The translations under genes and the position numbers were made by a program. A model generated the notes under the pieces. The model worked only from the letters and a program-made list of their open reading frames with translations, did no database searches and was not told the DNA's origin. This document shows, piece by piece, positions 36,882 through 48,919 of a stretch of DNA of 64,000 bases. This stretch comes from Pardosa pseudoannulata. Lineage: Eukaryota > Arthropoda > Arachnida > Araneae > Lycosidae. The stretch covers positions 112,993,199 to 113,057,198 of the forward strand of contig CM063502.1 in assembly GCA_032207245.1 (NCBI GenBank). Direction: 5' to 3'. Position 1 is the stretch's first letter. Each line of letters begins with the position of its first letter.

Positions 36882-37259
36882 TGTAAGAATGGGCGAAATT
36901 CATCAAAAAAAGAACACATTTTATTCCTGGTGACGATTCATCCATCAATACAACAGGCAATAACTTTGAGAAAATCGTGCACACGCACTTTTTAAGTAGG
37001 GATTTCTCAAGTAAAAAAACTACGAATAATCTCTAAGCACACTTGATCATGGGATAAAAATACCTATCTCTAATGAGAATGCGTTTGCTATTGGTTAAAG
37101 AAGTATAGACAGAGGTTGGATTAAGTCTACAGTATGTTTGGAGGGAAAAATCAGAATTACCGCGCAAACCCCTATAACATAATTTATGAACAGGAGTTAT
37201 TAAATTAATATTAAAATAATAGGGGTAGTAAATAAGGGATTTTAATATTACATACATAC

Positions 37260-37298
37260 AGATACACACACTCTCTCTCTCTCACACATACACACACG

Positions 37299-37330
<32 letters not shown>

Positions 37331-37331
37331 C
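37260..37331. repeat. (CT)n(AC)n(AT)n compound microsatellite
   Basis: CT, AC and AT tracts run up to the left end of the Tc1-like element at 37332; the element probably inserted at a TA in this tract. Confidence 0.92.
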
Positions 37332-38614
37332 ACACTCATGTCCATAAATTAAGGATAATTCAGAAGCACACAGAAATTGAGCTCTAAAATAAAAATTTCA
37401 CCTGTAGAATTATCACACACATCTTGAAGAAGAATATGCAAATTGCAGGAAACCACCAGATGGCGCGGATAGTACGTCACAATGACGAGAGTGTATGAAA
37501 GGGGTATATAAGGAATGGTAGCAAAGAAGTAAAATTGTTCACAAGCGCTTTAAAAGCCTTTCAGTGCGATAACCGCATAGTTATGGCACAAAGGAAGCAT
37601 TTGGATGATTTTTTACGCGGTAGAATTATCTGACTGGAATGTGGACGTACCCAGCTGGAAGTATCCGAGGAACTTGGAATCGCCCAGAGTGTCATCTCCA
37701 GGCTTTGGCAACGATTCAAACATGATGGTAATGTGAGTAGATGTTACAGCACAGGTCGTCCCCGAGTTACTACGCCGAATGATGACCGGTATTTGGCAGT
37801 TACTGCCAAAAGAAACAGACGGAGCACAGCATCAGACCTGTCTCGTCAGCTCTCTTCAGCTACCGGTACGAGAGTTTCAAGGCAGACCGTGTACAGACGC
37901 TTAGGGAACATTGGTCTATATGCTCGTAGGCCTGTCAGATGCCCCTTACCTCAACTCACTGTCGCCTGCGATTATGCTGGGCTAGAGAGCATGCATTGTG
38001 GACACCGCAACAGTGGTCTTGTTTGATGTTTTCCGACCAGTCCAGGTTCAGTTTACATTCTGATTCTCGCCGGACTTTCATATGGAGAGCGCCAGGTACC
38101 CGTTACCACCAAGAGAACACCATTGAACGACACCGTTACGGTGGTGCAGGATGGCTCGTTTGGGGAGGAATTATTCTTGGTTCCAGAACTGACCTGCATG
38201 TTTAGAGTGTAACGATGACAGGCCACATCTATCGGGATGTCATTCTGGAACAACATGTACGTTTGTTTCGGGGCGCCATGGGTCCTGAATTTCTGTATAT
38301 AGATGACAACGCCCGATCTCACTGTGCAAACATTGTAGACGAATGCCTTCAATCGGAAGATATCACCCGTATGGATTGGCCAGCATACTCACCAGACTTG
38401 AATACAATAGAGCATGTGTGGGACATGCTTGGCCGACGAATTGCAGACCATCAACCCCCTCCCAACTGTCTATTAATTATGTCAAACATATAGCATCTTT
38501 TTTGCTCTTTACCTTTTGTTTAATAAATAGACTTTACAAATAAGTCAAATTTGTTTTGCTTTTGTCTCTTTCATTGCCTGAACTTCATTATCCGTAATTT
38601 ATGGACATGAGTGT
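37332..38614 (+). mobile_element. Tc1-like transposon, family B (both ends present)
   Basis: The two ends are inverted repeats: left ACACTCATGTCCATAAATTA-AGGATAAT, and right, read inward, the same first 20 bases and then CGGATAAT. TA-rich sequence lies at both edges, consistent with TA target duplication. The interior carries a transposase pseudogene on the + strand. The element is almost full length (about 1283 bp) but internally shortened near the 3' end of the coding region. The exact boundary is uncertain by about 2 bp because of the adjoining microsatellite. Confidence 0.92.
37583..38493 (+). pseudogene. Tc1-like transposase (Tcb1-type), inactivated
   Basis: The ATG at 37583 opens M-A-Q-R-K-H-L-D-D-F-L-R-G-R-I-I, then an in-frame TGA at 37631. 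The frame then encodes the two HTH motifs (V-S-E-E-L-G-I-A-Q-S-V-I-S-R; V-S-R-Q-T-V-Y-R-R-L) and the G-R-P-R-V-T-T linker. A frameshift at about 37940 leads to C-L-M-F-S-D-Q-S-R-F (catalytic Asp) and W-G-G-I-I-L-G, a TAG at 38203, then Y-I-D-D-N-A-R-S-H (second Asp) and Y-S-P-D-L-N-T-I-E-H-V-W-D (Glu). All three DD34E residues are thus still readable, but two stops, one frameshift and loss of the last ~50 residues make it dead. From memory this transposase family is abundant in spiders. Confidence 0.93.
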
Positions 38615-38621
38615 ATATAGG

Positions 38622-39170
38622 CAGGTATAGGATAAAATAATAGGAACACCCATTTAAAAATGAGTCATCTTTCTACAGTCGAATAAACGGCATCCTCATG
38701 TTGCAACAGTGTGCCCTTTAGTGACGGCGAAAGGGAAGGTATCAGTCAAGTATTTCGCAGTGTGAGAGTTGCATTAGAAAATTCTGTTCCCATCAAAGTG
38801 TGACTATGTCCGATCTCTCCGACGTAAAAAGCATGATATTTGGAGCTTGTCTTGCTGGAGCAACCGTGTACAGAATAGCTAGCCTTGTCGATGTTTCAAG
38901 GACCACTGTGTAAAGGGTTATGACCGCCTACACAAACCTGGGTAAGGTATCTTTTGCGAAGCACAACTTTGGGTGAATGTCGAAGTTGAAGGACCAAGAT
39001 AGACGAGTGATGAAGAGGATAGTCGCCCGTAATCGCAAGACACACTGCCGTAGATAACGTCCGAGATGAGTACTCACCTTCTGAATGTCGCATCTATGAA
39101 AACTAGTCAACGAAAATTGCATGCTGCGAACATTCCATGGCAGAATAGCTATTCTAAAACCATTAGTTTC
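38622..39170 (+). mobile_element. Tc1-like transposon, family A, truncated 5' half
   Basis: It starts CAGGTATAGGATAAAATAAT-AGGAACACC, a typical Tc1 end, 8 bp after the end of the family B element. The leader and transposase start match the antisense copy in FDXACB1 intron 3 (6843-7191). The similarity fades near 39170 and no right end was found. Confidence 0.82.
38806..39165 (+). pseudogene. Tc1-like transposase, family A, N-terminal fragment
   Basis: From ATG 38806: M-S-D-L-S-D-V-K-S-M-I-F-G-A-C-L-A-G-A, then V-S-R-T-T-V, a stop, R-V-M-T-A-Y-T-N-L-G-K-V, a further stop, S-K-L-K-D-Q-D-R-R-V, V-A-R-N-R-K-T, and after a shift M-S-T-H-L-L-N-V-A-S-M-K-T with L-H-A-A-N-I. This covers both DNA-binding HTH regions; the DDE domain is absent. 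Confidence 0.82.
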
Positions 39171-39777
39171 ATCCCGGAATGCTATGTAGAAATATTCTTT
39201 AACATCTAATTTCCCAGCCATAAAATATAAGATAAAGGAGTGTTCTCCGACTTAATTTCTTTTTACCCTCTTCTCCAAACTAACTCTGCTAAATGTCAAC
39301 TTTCAGTCCACTGGAAACATTTTTCAGCCATCCCAGGGAAATGGTGTTCTTTCTGCGGTAATTGATTTCTTCATGTGTGTTTTAGAGCTTTCTTAAATGT
39401 ACAAGGTTCACTCTTGCCTCACAAAATTGCTGATCGAAATTAATTCGCATGAGAACATAATCACATGACTCTCTCACTGTGGGGCTGACATCGGCTACTA
39501 ATGTGTATGTTCTTCGAACATTCTAAGTAGAACGGTTGCACTGTAATGATGGTCTGTAGATCGATGTGTTTTTGATTCTCAATAAATGGGAAGATCCATG
39601 ACTCTTTGGACTTAGATTTTCTGATGCCATGACTGCAATTCTAAGAAGTCTCTTTGTTCAACAAGTTCGGGCAAATTAAATAATAGGGGCTAATCACATA
39701 TAAAATTATTAATTATACCTAAATTGTTAGTTTAACCCTACTTTTGTCATCTGCTAACAAAGCAATGTAATGCACAC
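39171..39777. other. Gene-free stretch
   Basis: No coding region, repeat or mobile element recognised. Confidence 0.45.
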
Positions 39778-40042
39778 ACATACATACATATATATGTATA
39801 TATATGAGAGAGAAATGCCAATCATTGATTGAAAACAAATAATGTAAACATGCTGTATAACAGGAAATATTTTTATTTCCTTATACGAAGTACAGGAAGT
39901 ATTATATTCACTACAAATTTCAGGGTTAGGGTTTATATTTCAAAGAAAATATTTATTTTAACCATGACTGAATTAGTTTTGAACATTTTAAAATTTACAT
40001 CTTCCTGTACATACAAGAAAACTTTAGTTCTGATATTTCTGT

Positions 40043-40093
40043 TAGATTTTGTATGCTTCGGTAGGCAGAAAATTAAGGTAGTGAAAAATTGTT
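40043..40093. repeat. Left arm of a ~48-bp inverted repeat around the copia remnant
   Basis: Contains TAGATTTTGTATGCTTCGGT, then AGGCAGAAAATTAAGGTAGT and GAAAAATTGT. The reverse complement of 40789-40838 is the same apart from about one base. Confidence 0.93.
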
Positions 40094-40387
40094 CACTTAC
40101 CTTTTATTGTAGATTTCGGTTTCGATCTCTTTGAGAAACTCCAGGAACTTGTTGTAAGCTAATAAGTATGTGATCCATGAAACTATTTAAATTATGTTAT
40201 ATAAAAACATTTAATTACGAAACGAAAAAGTTACAAATTTACATCACATAAAAACAGCTACCAGCGTGGGACGGAACAAAACTACATCTGAAAAAATAGA
40301 GAGAGAAGGATTAGAGAGTTTACAGATTTGGCGATAAATTGCCGCTTCACGGGGTTGCCGCTGAACTTCAGCAATTTTCATCCAACA
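40090..40387 (-). mobile_element. Solo-side LTR (3' LTR) of a Ty1/copia retrotransposon
   Basis: On the minus strand it begins TGTTGGATGAAAATTGC directly after a G-run (C-run at 40387-40400 on +), which is a polypurine tract, and ends GTAAGTGAACA. The TG...CA ends, the ~298-bp length and its position 3' of the RNase H reading frame together identify the 3' LTR. An AATAAA-like AATAAAAGG lies close to its end. The matching 5' LTR is missing. Confidence 0.78.
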
Positions 40388-40407
40388 CCCCCCCCCCCCC
40401 GAATTGT

Positions 40408-40790
40408 TTAAGTTCGTAGTTGGGTTAGAGTTCTCAGTTTTTCAAATCGTGGTTTTGGTAAGGGCTTAGTCAGGAAATCCGCTAACATGTCTTTGCTCTT
40501 GCAGTATTCGATTTCAATAGTTCCTTTGTTTTGTAAGTCCTTGATGTAGTGACATCGGATGTCAATATGCTTTGTTCTGTTACTAATTCTTCCAAACTGT
40601 GCCATCTTAATACAGGATTGATTATCTTCAAAAATTTTTATCGGAGTTTGTTGTGGTAGTCCGAGATCCTTGACAAGGTTGATTAAGTATTGTGTTTCTT
40701 GTCCGGCGTGTGACAGAGCGACATATTCAGCTTCGGCGGATGATAGTGCAACTGCGTTCTGTCTTTTAGAGTTCCACATGATGGTACAAT
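40408..40790 (-). pseudogene. Ty1/copia polyprotein, RNase H end only
   Basis: The frame is open on the minus strand from the inverted-repeat junction (about 40790) to a stop at 40408. It encodes I-M-W-N-S-K-R-Q-N-A-V-A-L-S-S, A-E-A-E-Y-V-A-L-S, I-F-E-D-N-Q-S-C-I-K-M-A, N-R-T-K-H-I-D-I-R-C-H-Y-I and A-D-F-L-T-K-P-L, the hallmark RNase H motifs of copia elements with catalytic E and D residues visible. In an intact element RNase H digests the RNA template during reverse transcription. Here gag, protease, integrase and RT are all missing: the 5' cut falls just before the I-M-W motif. The preserved frame suggests a fairly recent insertion. Confidence 0.92.
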
Positions 40791-40838
40791 TTTTCACTAC
40801 CTTAATTTTCTGCCTACCAAAGCATACAAAATCTAGCA
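40789..40838. repeat. Right arm of the ~48-bp inverted repeat around the copia remnant
   Basis: Reads ACAATTTTTCACTACCTTAA and TTTTCTGCCTACCAAAGCAT, the reverse complement of 40043-40093. It continues the copia frame by chance, adding about 20 non-copia residues. Confidence 0.93.
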
Positions 40839-40849
40839 ATTTCAAATTC

Positions 40850-42140
<1,291 letters not shown>

Positions 42141-42292
42141 TGGTTTGGTTTGATTTGGTTCGCTACTCTCTACATTTTTCCAACACGAGGGCTAATGAGT
42201 CTGGGACCTACTGCTTAAAGCCGATTCAGAACGGCTAAAAAGTAGACCGTAGTGCTCCAAACCAAACCAAACCATTCGGCCATAGTTCGGCT
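42141..42292 (-). mobile_element. tRNA-derived SINE copy 8, rearranged
   Basis: 42141-42236 is the reversed 3' half (TGGTTTGGTTTGATTTGG to AAGCCGATTCAGAACGGCT). Then 42237-42274 is the 3' tail in the opposite, forward orientation (AAAAAGTAGACCGTAGTGCT, CCAAACCAAACC). Then the reversed head (ATTCGGCCATAGTTCGGCT) follows. The tRNA-like B-box region has been replaced by an inverted tail. Confidence 0.82.
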
Positions 42293-43330
42293 AGCTGCTA
42301 TTGTATGATATGAAGTAGTTGTCGGTGAGTTGTTGAAATGTCGCTCTCGAGACGAGGTATAGTTGCGTATCAACTAAGGCTTACCACTAGCAGATAACTA
42401 TACATATTTATTTTCAATTTCCCGCTACAGCTTTCTCTTTATACGGTTTCAGTAGCAGTGCAGAGGACGCTTTTTAGCCCTTACATGTGAGGTGACTCTG
42501 AAATGTTAGTCATTTGTAAAAGACACCATATTTAGCATTTCATGAAGATTTCAGCTCAATCGCGTCATTCTTGGTGGTGTTGCATATTTTTTTTTAACAG
42601 AAGTTTATTTTGTACAGAAAAAGGGCAATTTTCTCTGATAGAATTGTGTTCTTTTTGTTTGTCTAACCACTAACCTCTTCCAAAAGGATTGCTGCATAAG
42701 AGGTACTAAAATGCTTCATATGTTCTTAAGACTTCAGTGAATAAGAGTAAGACATTTTCCTAAAAATTAAATCATATATCATGTACCTAATAAATCATTG
42801 AAACAACGTTTATTTAAAGATAATAAGACGCATTAATAGAAATGCTGAATAAATCTCTATTACTACTGCACGTTGATTAGCAACGTTAATATACCTTGCC
42901 AAATTATGTGGTAGAATAGCAAGCAGAGGTTTTGACAGCAACAGTGCTAATTTTATTGGTAGTAATAAATGTTTTCCAAAATTAAGGAAATTTAAGACAA
43001 ACCGCATAGTTTTGTATGAAACAGAAACACACATTCATATCGACAACCATATGAATATGAAGATAACTATATAAAATGATACGTTTTTATTTGCCAATGA
43101 GAGTCACTGAAATTTGTACTTTTTGTTGTTAGAATATTGTTGATAAACATTTCATTGTAACGTAAAAACTAATTAAGAATTAAATTTAAAATTAGTTCTC
43201 ATGTAAAAATGCTATAATTTGCGTCACATAGAAATGAAAGTGAATCACTTTATATCTCAATTTCCAGGTCAAATCGAATTGATACTACGCAGACGATGTT
43301 TAAATAATATAAAATAAGAAATGAATAAAT
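42293..43330. other. Gene-free stretch
   Basis: A minus-strand frame at 42810-43034 has no recognisable domain. Nothing else recognised. Confidence 0.45.
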
Positions 43331-43725
43331 GAGATATTTAAAGGAATGACGTCATAATGACAAAAAATATCATTTTCACCTATTTATTATGGGATAAATT
43401 GAAAATTTTAATCTACTTTTAACCGAGGAAAACGATTACTTGGGATGACGTCACACTACTTGAAATATTGCTTCTTTCACTTAGTTATGAGGCGATAAAT
43501 TAAAAAATTAATCGTTTGCATTTAAAAGGGGAAAATAATGCTTGGAATAATGACATAAAATGCTCGAAAAAGGGAAAAGGAATGGATTTCAAACGTTAAA
43601 AATTTACAAAAACCTTTCCAGGGATATACCTAAACATTTCCCAAATTTTCACGGCGATAGGATGCATGGTTTTTGAGTCTATAGAGTACAGACAGACACA
43701 AATTCATTTTTATATATATAGATTC
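43331..43725 (+). mobile_element. 3' end of an unclassified element with internal ~100-bp repeats
   Basis: Two copies of a unit with TGACGTCA (near 43346 and 43444), GATAAATTGAAAATTTTAAT or its variant, and AGGRGAAAA, plus a third weaker start (AATGACATAAAATGCTCG, about 43548). It ends with CCCAAATTTTCACGGCGATA, TACAGACAGACACAAATTC and TATATATATAGATT, the kind of terminus seen in many invertebrate RTE or Helitron-like elements. No protein recognised. Confidence 0.5.
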
Positions 43726-44710
43726 ACTCATACAAAGAATTTTCCACTCTCCCTCGTTTTCGTACAAATGAGGTCTCCTGCATATATACACTGCCTATCT
43801 ATCTATCTATCTATATTCACATAAATTTTTACTTATAGGAAAGACTACTTATTTTTAAAATAGCTTGATTCATTTCTGAACTCGAGCCATTGATTACCAC
43901 TTCGAAGGAATTGATCAATAACAAATTTTGATCACCAGTGCAATGAGTCCCATAATAATAACCCCAAATTTCCTTCGTCTTTCCTTCGGAAGGAAATTAC
44001 AAGTGAAAAGTCATTATCATCTGAGATTGATGAAGCTTGAAGAGTCCAGACCGACAACTGATCACTCGATACGCGTTTGATAATGATAGGACAAAAATAA
44101 TCTTATAACAGTAATATCTTCTTTCGAGGAAAGAGATTTTACCTTGTTATCTTTTCGTAATTAACTGATAAATAAAATTGCTAAGGTAAATTAACCGGTA
44201 TATTAATGCTCCTTAAAAATGTAATAAAGTGCTGTTAATTTAACTAAATGTAGAAAAGGGCACATTTCAGTATTTTGCAGTCATATCTTAATAAAAATAA
44301 AATCTGTAGAGTTTAAAGTTTAGAATTTATTATTCAGACTTAATAGATTTTATTTTAATTCCTGTTTGCTAGTAAACAATTGAGTGTAATAAGGAACTAC
44401 TAATTTAATTAAGTGTTGAGTTTTAATATTTCAAAAAAAAAAATAATAATACAGATGAGGTATACTTGTCATCTTAAAATCTGATTTAAATTCGAATTAA
44501 AACTAAAAAATTACTTAAATTTTATTTTTTGTCTTTTTTCTATTTTCTTACGTTTGATTCTGATAAACCGGCTTAAAATATGCTCCCTCATAGACAATAG
44601 TGTTTATTAGTATCTGTATGCATGTTAAGGAGAGTGTCTATTTATTTGTGTTTGATACAAATCTGCTCTGTTTGTCGTAGAATTACCAAATTTTAGACAG
44701 CCAATTTTTG

Positions 44711-44886
44711 GGTTTGGGTTGGTTTGGCGTGCTACGGTCTACTTGCAACAAGAGGGCTAATGAGACCGGGACCTACAGCTTAAAGCCGATTCGGAACGGT
44801 TACGAACATCCAGACCACTGCGGGATTCGAACCCATGTACTCCGGAATCGAAGGCCAGCACCCTAACCAATTGGCCATCGTTCAGC
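44711..44886 (-). mobile_element. tRNA-derived SINE copy 9 (full, -)
   Basis: Well preserved: GGTTTGGGTTGGTTTGGCGT, TACGGTCTACTTGCAACAAG, GGGCTAATGAGACCGGGACC, AAAGCCGATTCGGAACGGTT, CGGGATTCGAACCCATGTAC and CCAATTGGCCATCGTTC. The B box is GGGTTCGAATCCC on the minus strand. Confidence 0.92.
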
Positions 44887-45509
44887 AACAGCCAATTTTT
44901 GATGCCTCCAAACGCTGAATGTCGATATTCAACCTTTTCTGCCTTTCCTATAACGGGAGATGTGTATATAGCAGGTAATAACGTCACTGGTCAATTTACT
45001 AATTCATAACTTAAAAATAAGTAATTTATCTGAATGTAAAACTGTTTGCAACGTGTTTTGAAATATTTTGCTTGTATTAAAATAGAAGGACGTTCAATAA
45101 AGACTGTCACAACTGTCGTGGTAAGTAAATAATTACAATAACTACCATTAGCGTCATTTCAAGCTACGTGCATAAAGGAAGAATGAACTTGCTGAAAACA
45201 AGCCAAGATTGACCACTGTAACACAAGAAGTTCCAAGTGAACAAACAGCCTAACAAAGCAGATGTGTAAAATTTCTTCTTTAAATTTCAACGTGTGTATT
45301 ACGTAAGCAACGACATACAATAAAATATTATTGGGTTAAAAGCTACCAACAGTTATTAAGAGTTGCATACAATATTTAAGGATGCTACGAATGAGTAAAA
45401 CAAAACTTGCTCTCTATGTCCTAAGTCGCTCCAAAGAGGCCAAGAATATTGTGAGTTAGAAATGAAATTATTAATGATCCCTTTCTTTTATTATTCCAGT
45501 ATAGTAAAC

Positions 45510-46110
45510 TCTCGCCCTGTTTCGAAAGGGCAGACGGTCATTGCGGCTTATATAATCCACGAAATGAAGCAGCTAATGAATGGTCACATTCAGAAAAAGT
45601 TACCAAATTTAGCGATTAGCTGAATTTGGTCACTGGATTTTAGCTATTGCACCATAATAATGCGAGAGCGCAAGTAGCACAAGTCCACGAGTATCTCAAG
45701 ACTCAGCACAACTCACAGCTATAAAATATGTGAAAAAAGTCACTAATTTTTTTAAAAGGGCCAAATGCTGACTAAAATTAAAAATAGTGAATTATAGGGA
45801 GAAAAAACTGACTCGTGTTGAGCCCTGGTACTTAAAAAAATAATAAAGAAATCATTCCTGTTGTACTGCATCCACTTTATAGTCCTTACATCACTTTTTC
45901 TACCTCCAAAGTAAAAAAAAAAAAGGATTTTATAGTTCTCTGTTTTTCTACTTTGAGTGTGACTAAAAAGGATTTAGAGGCGTTTTTAAAGATACTCTTC
46001 AATTAGAGCACCTTTAAAGTAGACTTTGAATACGTCTTCAAGGCGTGCCAGGGACTCTGGAAGAAATGCATTGAACTAGAGGAGAGGTTCCCAACATTTT
46101 CTAGGCTACC
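45510..46110 (+). pseudogene. Mariner transposase remnant (catalytic and C-terminal parts)
   Basis: Frames give V-N-S-R-P-V-S-K-G-Q-T-V-I-A-A-Y near 45505-45555, L-L-H-H-N-N-A-R-A-Q-V-A-Q near 45640-45690 (expected H-D-N-A with the catalytic Asp; here Asn), then after a gap L-H-P-L-Y-S-P-Y-I near 45865, and F-E-Y-V-F-K-A-W-Q-G-L-W-K-K-C-I-E-L near 46020-46080, the W-x-x-R-W-x-K-C-I C-terminal motif of mariners. Stops, frameshifts and loss of two catalytic Asp residues show it is dead. No N-terminal HTH or terminal repeat was recognised. Confidence 0.75.
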
Positions 46111-46790
46111 TTCCTTTTACAAGAAAAAAATTCTAACGATCTCTCTTCCATAATAGCTAATTATATCAGATATTAAAACATTTTTTGCATTTTATATACA
46201 CCTATTTCATTTTTCTAGAGTGCTTCTACACAAGGATGACATAAATTCTTATTAATTTAAAATGCTATAAATAATGGTATATTTTATTCTTGATATTTAA
46301 CCTACAAAAATTGTTAACGGTCTGAATAAAAATATACTTTATACATATTTTATATTAAGCATTAGTTTTTTATGTGAGCTTCGAAGAATAACTTATTTAT
46401 TATTCTGATAAAAATTTGTTCTGATTTTCATAAAAGATTTACTGTCAAACTACATGTTTTGATTAGATAAAAAGTGAAAATAAATTTTCGGTCTAGTGAT
46501 ATACAACACAATATTAAGTTGTATAAAATATTACTAATAAAATACTGCAAGAGTCTAAATATCTTTAAGCATAATATTTTTTAAAGGATTCAACATCTAC
46601 TTCTACCTATAGTGAATTGGTGTTTAAAGGAAGGTATTTATTATAGACTCAAATACCTTTCCAAAATTCAAAGAATTATTTAAACTTTCAATACAAAATG
46701 CCCTTCCCCCCTTTACAAGAAAGAAGAAACAGATTATTTTAAATTAGCCTATTTTCAACTGTTCATTTCAGACAACTTTAAATGCTCCAG
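46111..46790. other. Gene-free stretch
   Basis: AT-rich, no coding region or clear repeat recognised. Confidence 0.45.
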
Positions 46791-47220
46791 CTTTCATAGA
46801 GAGACACCGTCTTACGTACATTGCGAAATCCTCTCTCCTTCTCTAATCTATTTCCGTTGACGATAAGTCATTGTATTCTCTCCTCAACTACATTAAGTCC
46901 ATCACTGATACCCTTTAACTTTTATTTAATGCTCATGTTTAAGTGAAAACCTCGTGTTTTACTAATGTACTTCGTAAATCTCTTTTCTCCTTCTACTAAA
47001 GTAACCGATTCTGTTATGTAAGATATCGTTGGTCACATATGCATACTAGCCACTTCTACGGCTACTTCAGTCCTTTATCAGGATTTAAATTACATTTAAT
47101 GCTGAAGATTAGGTGAGGAGCTTGCACCTTATTAAAGCACTTAGCGAATCATCTCTTTCCGGCAAATAATTTTACCTACATTTTCAGTGCCATCTGTTAC
47201 TCATGTACAGCAATTTCGGG
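46790..47220 (+). repeat. Degenerate tandem repeat (~170 bp period)
   Basis: The motif ...GTACWTHGCGAAATC-CTCT or its variants recurs near 46815, 46968 and 47138, each followed by CTCTTTCTC-like sequence, and TTTAATGCT recurs near 46925 and 47095. Confidence 0.5.
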
Positions 47221-47242
47221 TGATCCTGGAGTATGCAATGCA

Positions 47243-47840
47243 CACATGATATTTGACTAAATGAAAACGAAAACTCATCGGATCATCGGTCCTCCAATAA
47301 AGTTTTTAATGTCCATTTTTTGAGTGATCACTTCTACTTTAAGGTGAATTCTAACCCATGGCACTGATAATCAAGTTTCTCTCCACACTATTGTCTATTT
47401 ATCTAAATTGTCTGCCAAACTAGAATAAACCATGACACCAAAGATTTTTTATTCTTAGGAATTTTTTTCTACTTTTAAGAGCCGCACATGTGATATTTGA
47501 CTAAATGAAAACGAAAGCTCATCGGATCACCAGACTTGTACCAAAGTTTTTAATTCCCATTTTTTGAGGGATTACTTTTCCTTGAAGACGAATTATAACT
47601 GTTTGAACTGATAACCTCTTTCTCTCAGCAGTATAGTCCATTTAGCCGGGTGGTGATCAAAAGGTAGAGCACTGCTCTTCGGTACCGCAATTCACGGTTT
47701 CGAATTCCTCTGCTAGCATGGATATTCGCAGTATTTAGGAATAGCCTTTAAGTAGTACGTCTTATTAGCCCTAGTGTGTACTCCGTAGCTCTCCAAACAA
47801 AATCTACTCTTGTCCATTTATCTAAGTTGCTTCAAAGCCA
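47243..47840 (+). repeat. ~245-bp tandem duplication, second unit split by a SINE
   Basis: Unit 1 starts with CATGATATTTGACTAAATGA near 47245 and unit 2 with the near-identical CATGTGATATTTGACTAAAT near 47487. Both continue with GAAAACGAAARCTCATCGGA, AAGTTTTTAAT, CATTTTTTGAG and TCTAT(T/C)/CCATTTATCTAA. In unit 2 the SINE at 47645-47811 sits within GTCCATTTA. Confidence 0.85.
47645..47811 (+). mobile_element. tRNA-derived SINE copy 10 (full, +) with target-site duplication
   Basis: Head GCCGGGTGGTGATCAAAAGG, CTCTTCGGTACCGCAATTCA, a mutated B box GGTTTCGAATTCC, GCATGGATATTCGC and tail CTCTCCAAACAAAATC. It is flanked by GTCCATTTA at 47636-47644 and 47812-47820. The neighbouring tandem unit provides the empty site. 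Confidence 0.92.
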
Positions 47841-48734
47841 AATTAGGCTATGACAACAGAGATTTTTTTTATTTTTGTTATGTTTTATTATTTGGTTTTA
47901 TTCTTCTCCCATTTTTAGAGTTGGGGAATGTGCGAACAGGTAAATTTCTGCCCTGCAGTACTAGTGTAGGAAGTTTGAGTCCCGATACCGGGACAGAAGT
48001 TCGTTGTCTCCACGAATAGGAAAACTTTTTGGAAAAGCAAAGTACAGTGATCTCTGCACACTATAGCCCCCAGAACATTTGTATAGGAATAGCACTCACT
48101 GATACCGTACGATACGCTATATCACTTTTATACTGCACGGCACAGCATGAACACCCTTCTCCCCCCCCAAAAAAAATTATCTCTCTATTTTAATCCTATT
48201 TTGATGACATTGATGATTATTTACGGCTAAATCTAAAGTACATATAAGCAATTGTTTTCTAGAATACATCCTAAAAATTTAAACAGTACAAGAAATTGCA
48301 GAAAAAATATTTTTTAGAACTGTAACAATAAAATAGTCGAAAAATTTTAAAAACATAAAAATTAAAAATAAAATAAGAATTCTTTTTTAATGACTTCATT
48401 TTGATGACATGAGGCATTGCATAGTTACGTGGTCAAGTTTTACAAATGTTGTCCCATAGGAAAAAACACTAATCTGTAAACATCATTCTAAGTAAAAATT
48501 TACTATTTCAAAAGAATAAATTTTATTTTTTATTGTTTTATATTTTACTAGTCGCTTTAACTAGTTGCTCATCCTAATTTGTTGAAATGTATTCAGTCAA
48601 GGACAGAAAACTCGTGCAGAAAACATAAACATCGCTTGTGAAAGCACACGTGCACCGTTTCTTGTCTGATCATCAAATACTTTACGAGTCTATAAATTGG
48701 AGGCTGTGACAGCCCCTCCATCTCTCCTCTTTCT

Positions 48735-48919
48735 GGCTAACGATGGTCGAATATCAGGGCGCTGCCGTTCGGTACCGGAGTTCGAGGGTTTGAATTCTAC
48801 TGCTGACATGGATGTTCACAGCCGTTAAGAATCGGCTTTAAAAAGTAAGTTTTCGTCTCATTAGCCATCGTGTTGCAAAACAGTAGATCATAGCACTCCA
48901 AATCAAACTAAAGTAAACC
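48735..48919 (+). mobile_element. tRNA-derived SINE copy 11 (full, +)
   Basis: GGCTAACGATGGTCGAATAT, GTTCGGTACCGGAGTTCGAG, GGGTTTGAATTCTAC, CATGGATGTTCACAGCCGTT, ATCGGCTTTAAAAAGTAAG and the tail GTAGATCATAGCACTCCAAA. Confidence 0.9.

Noticed and set aside
36571..36995. Ile-Tyr repeat proteins
   Set aside because: Translations of AT microsatellites.
38053..38352. Minus-strand 99-residue frame
   Set aside because: Antisense of the Tc1 transposase catalytic region.
39829..40134. 101-residue + strand frame
   Set aside because: It overlaps the inverted repeat and antisense LTR; no domain.
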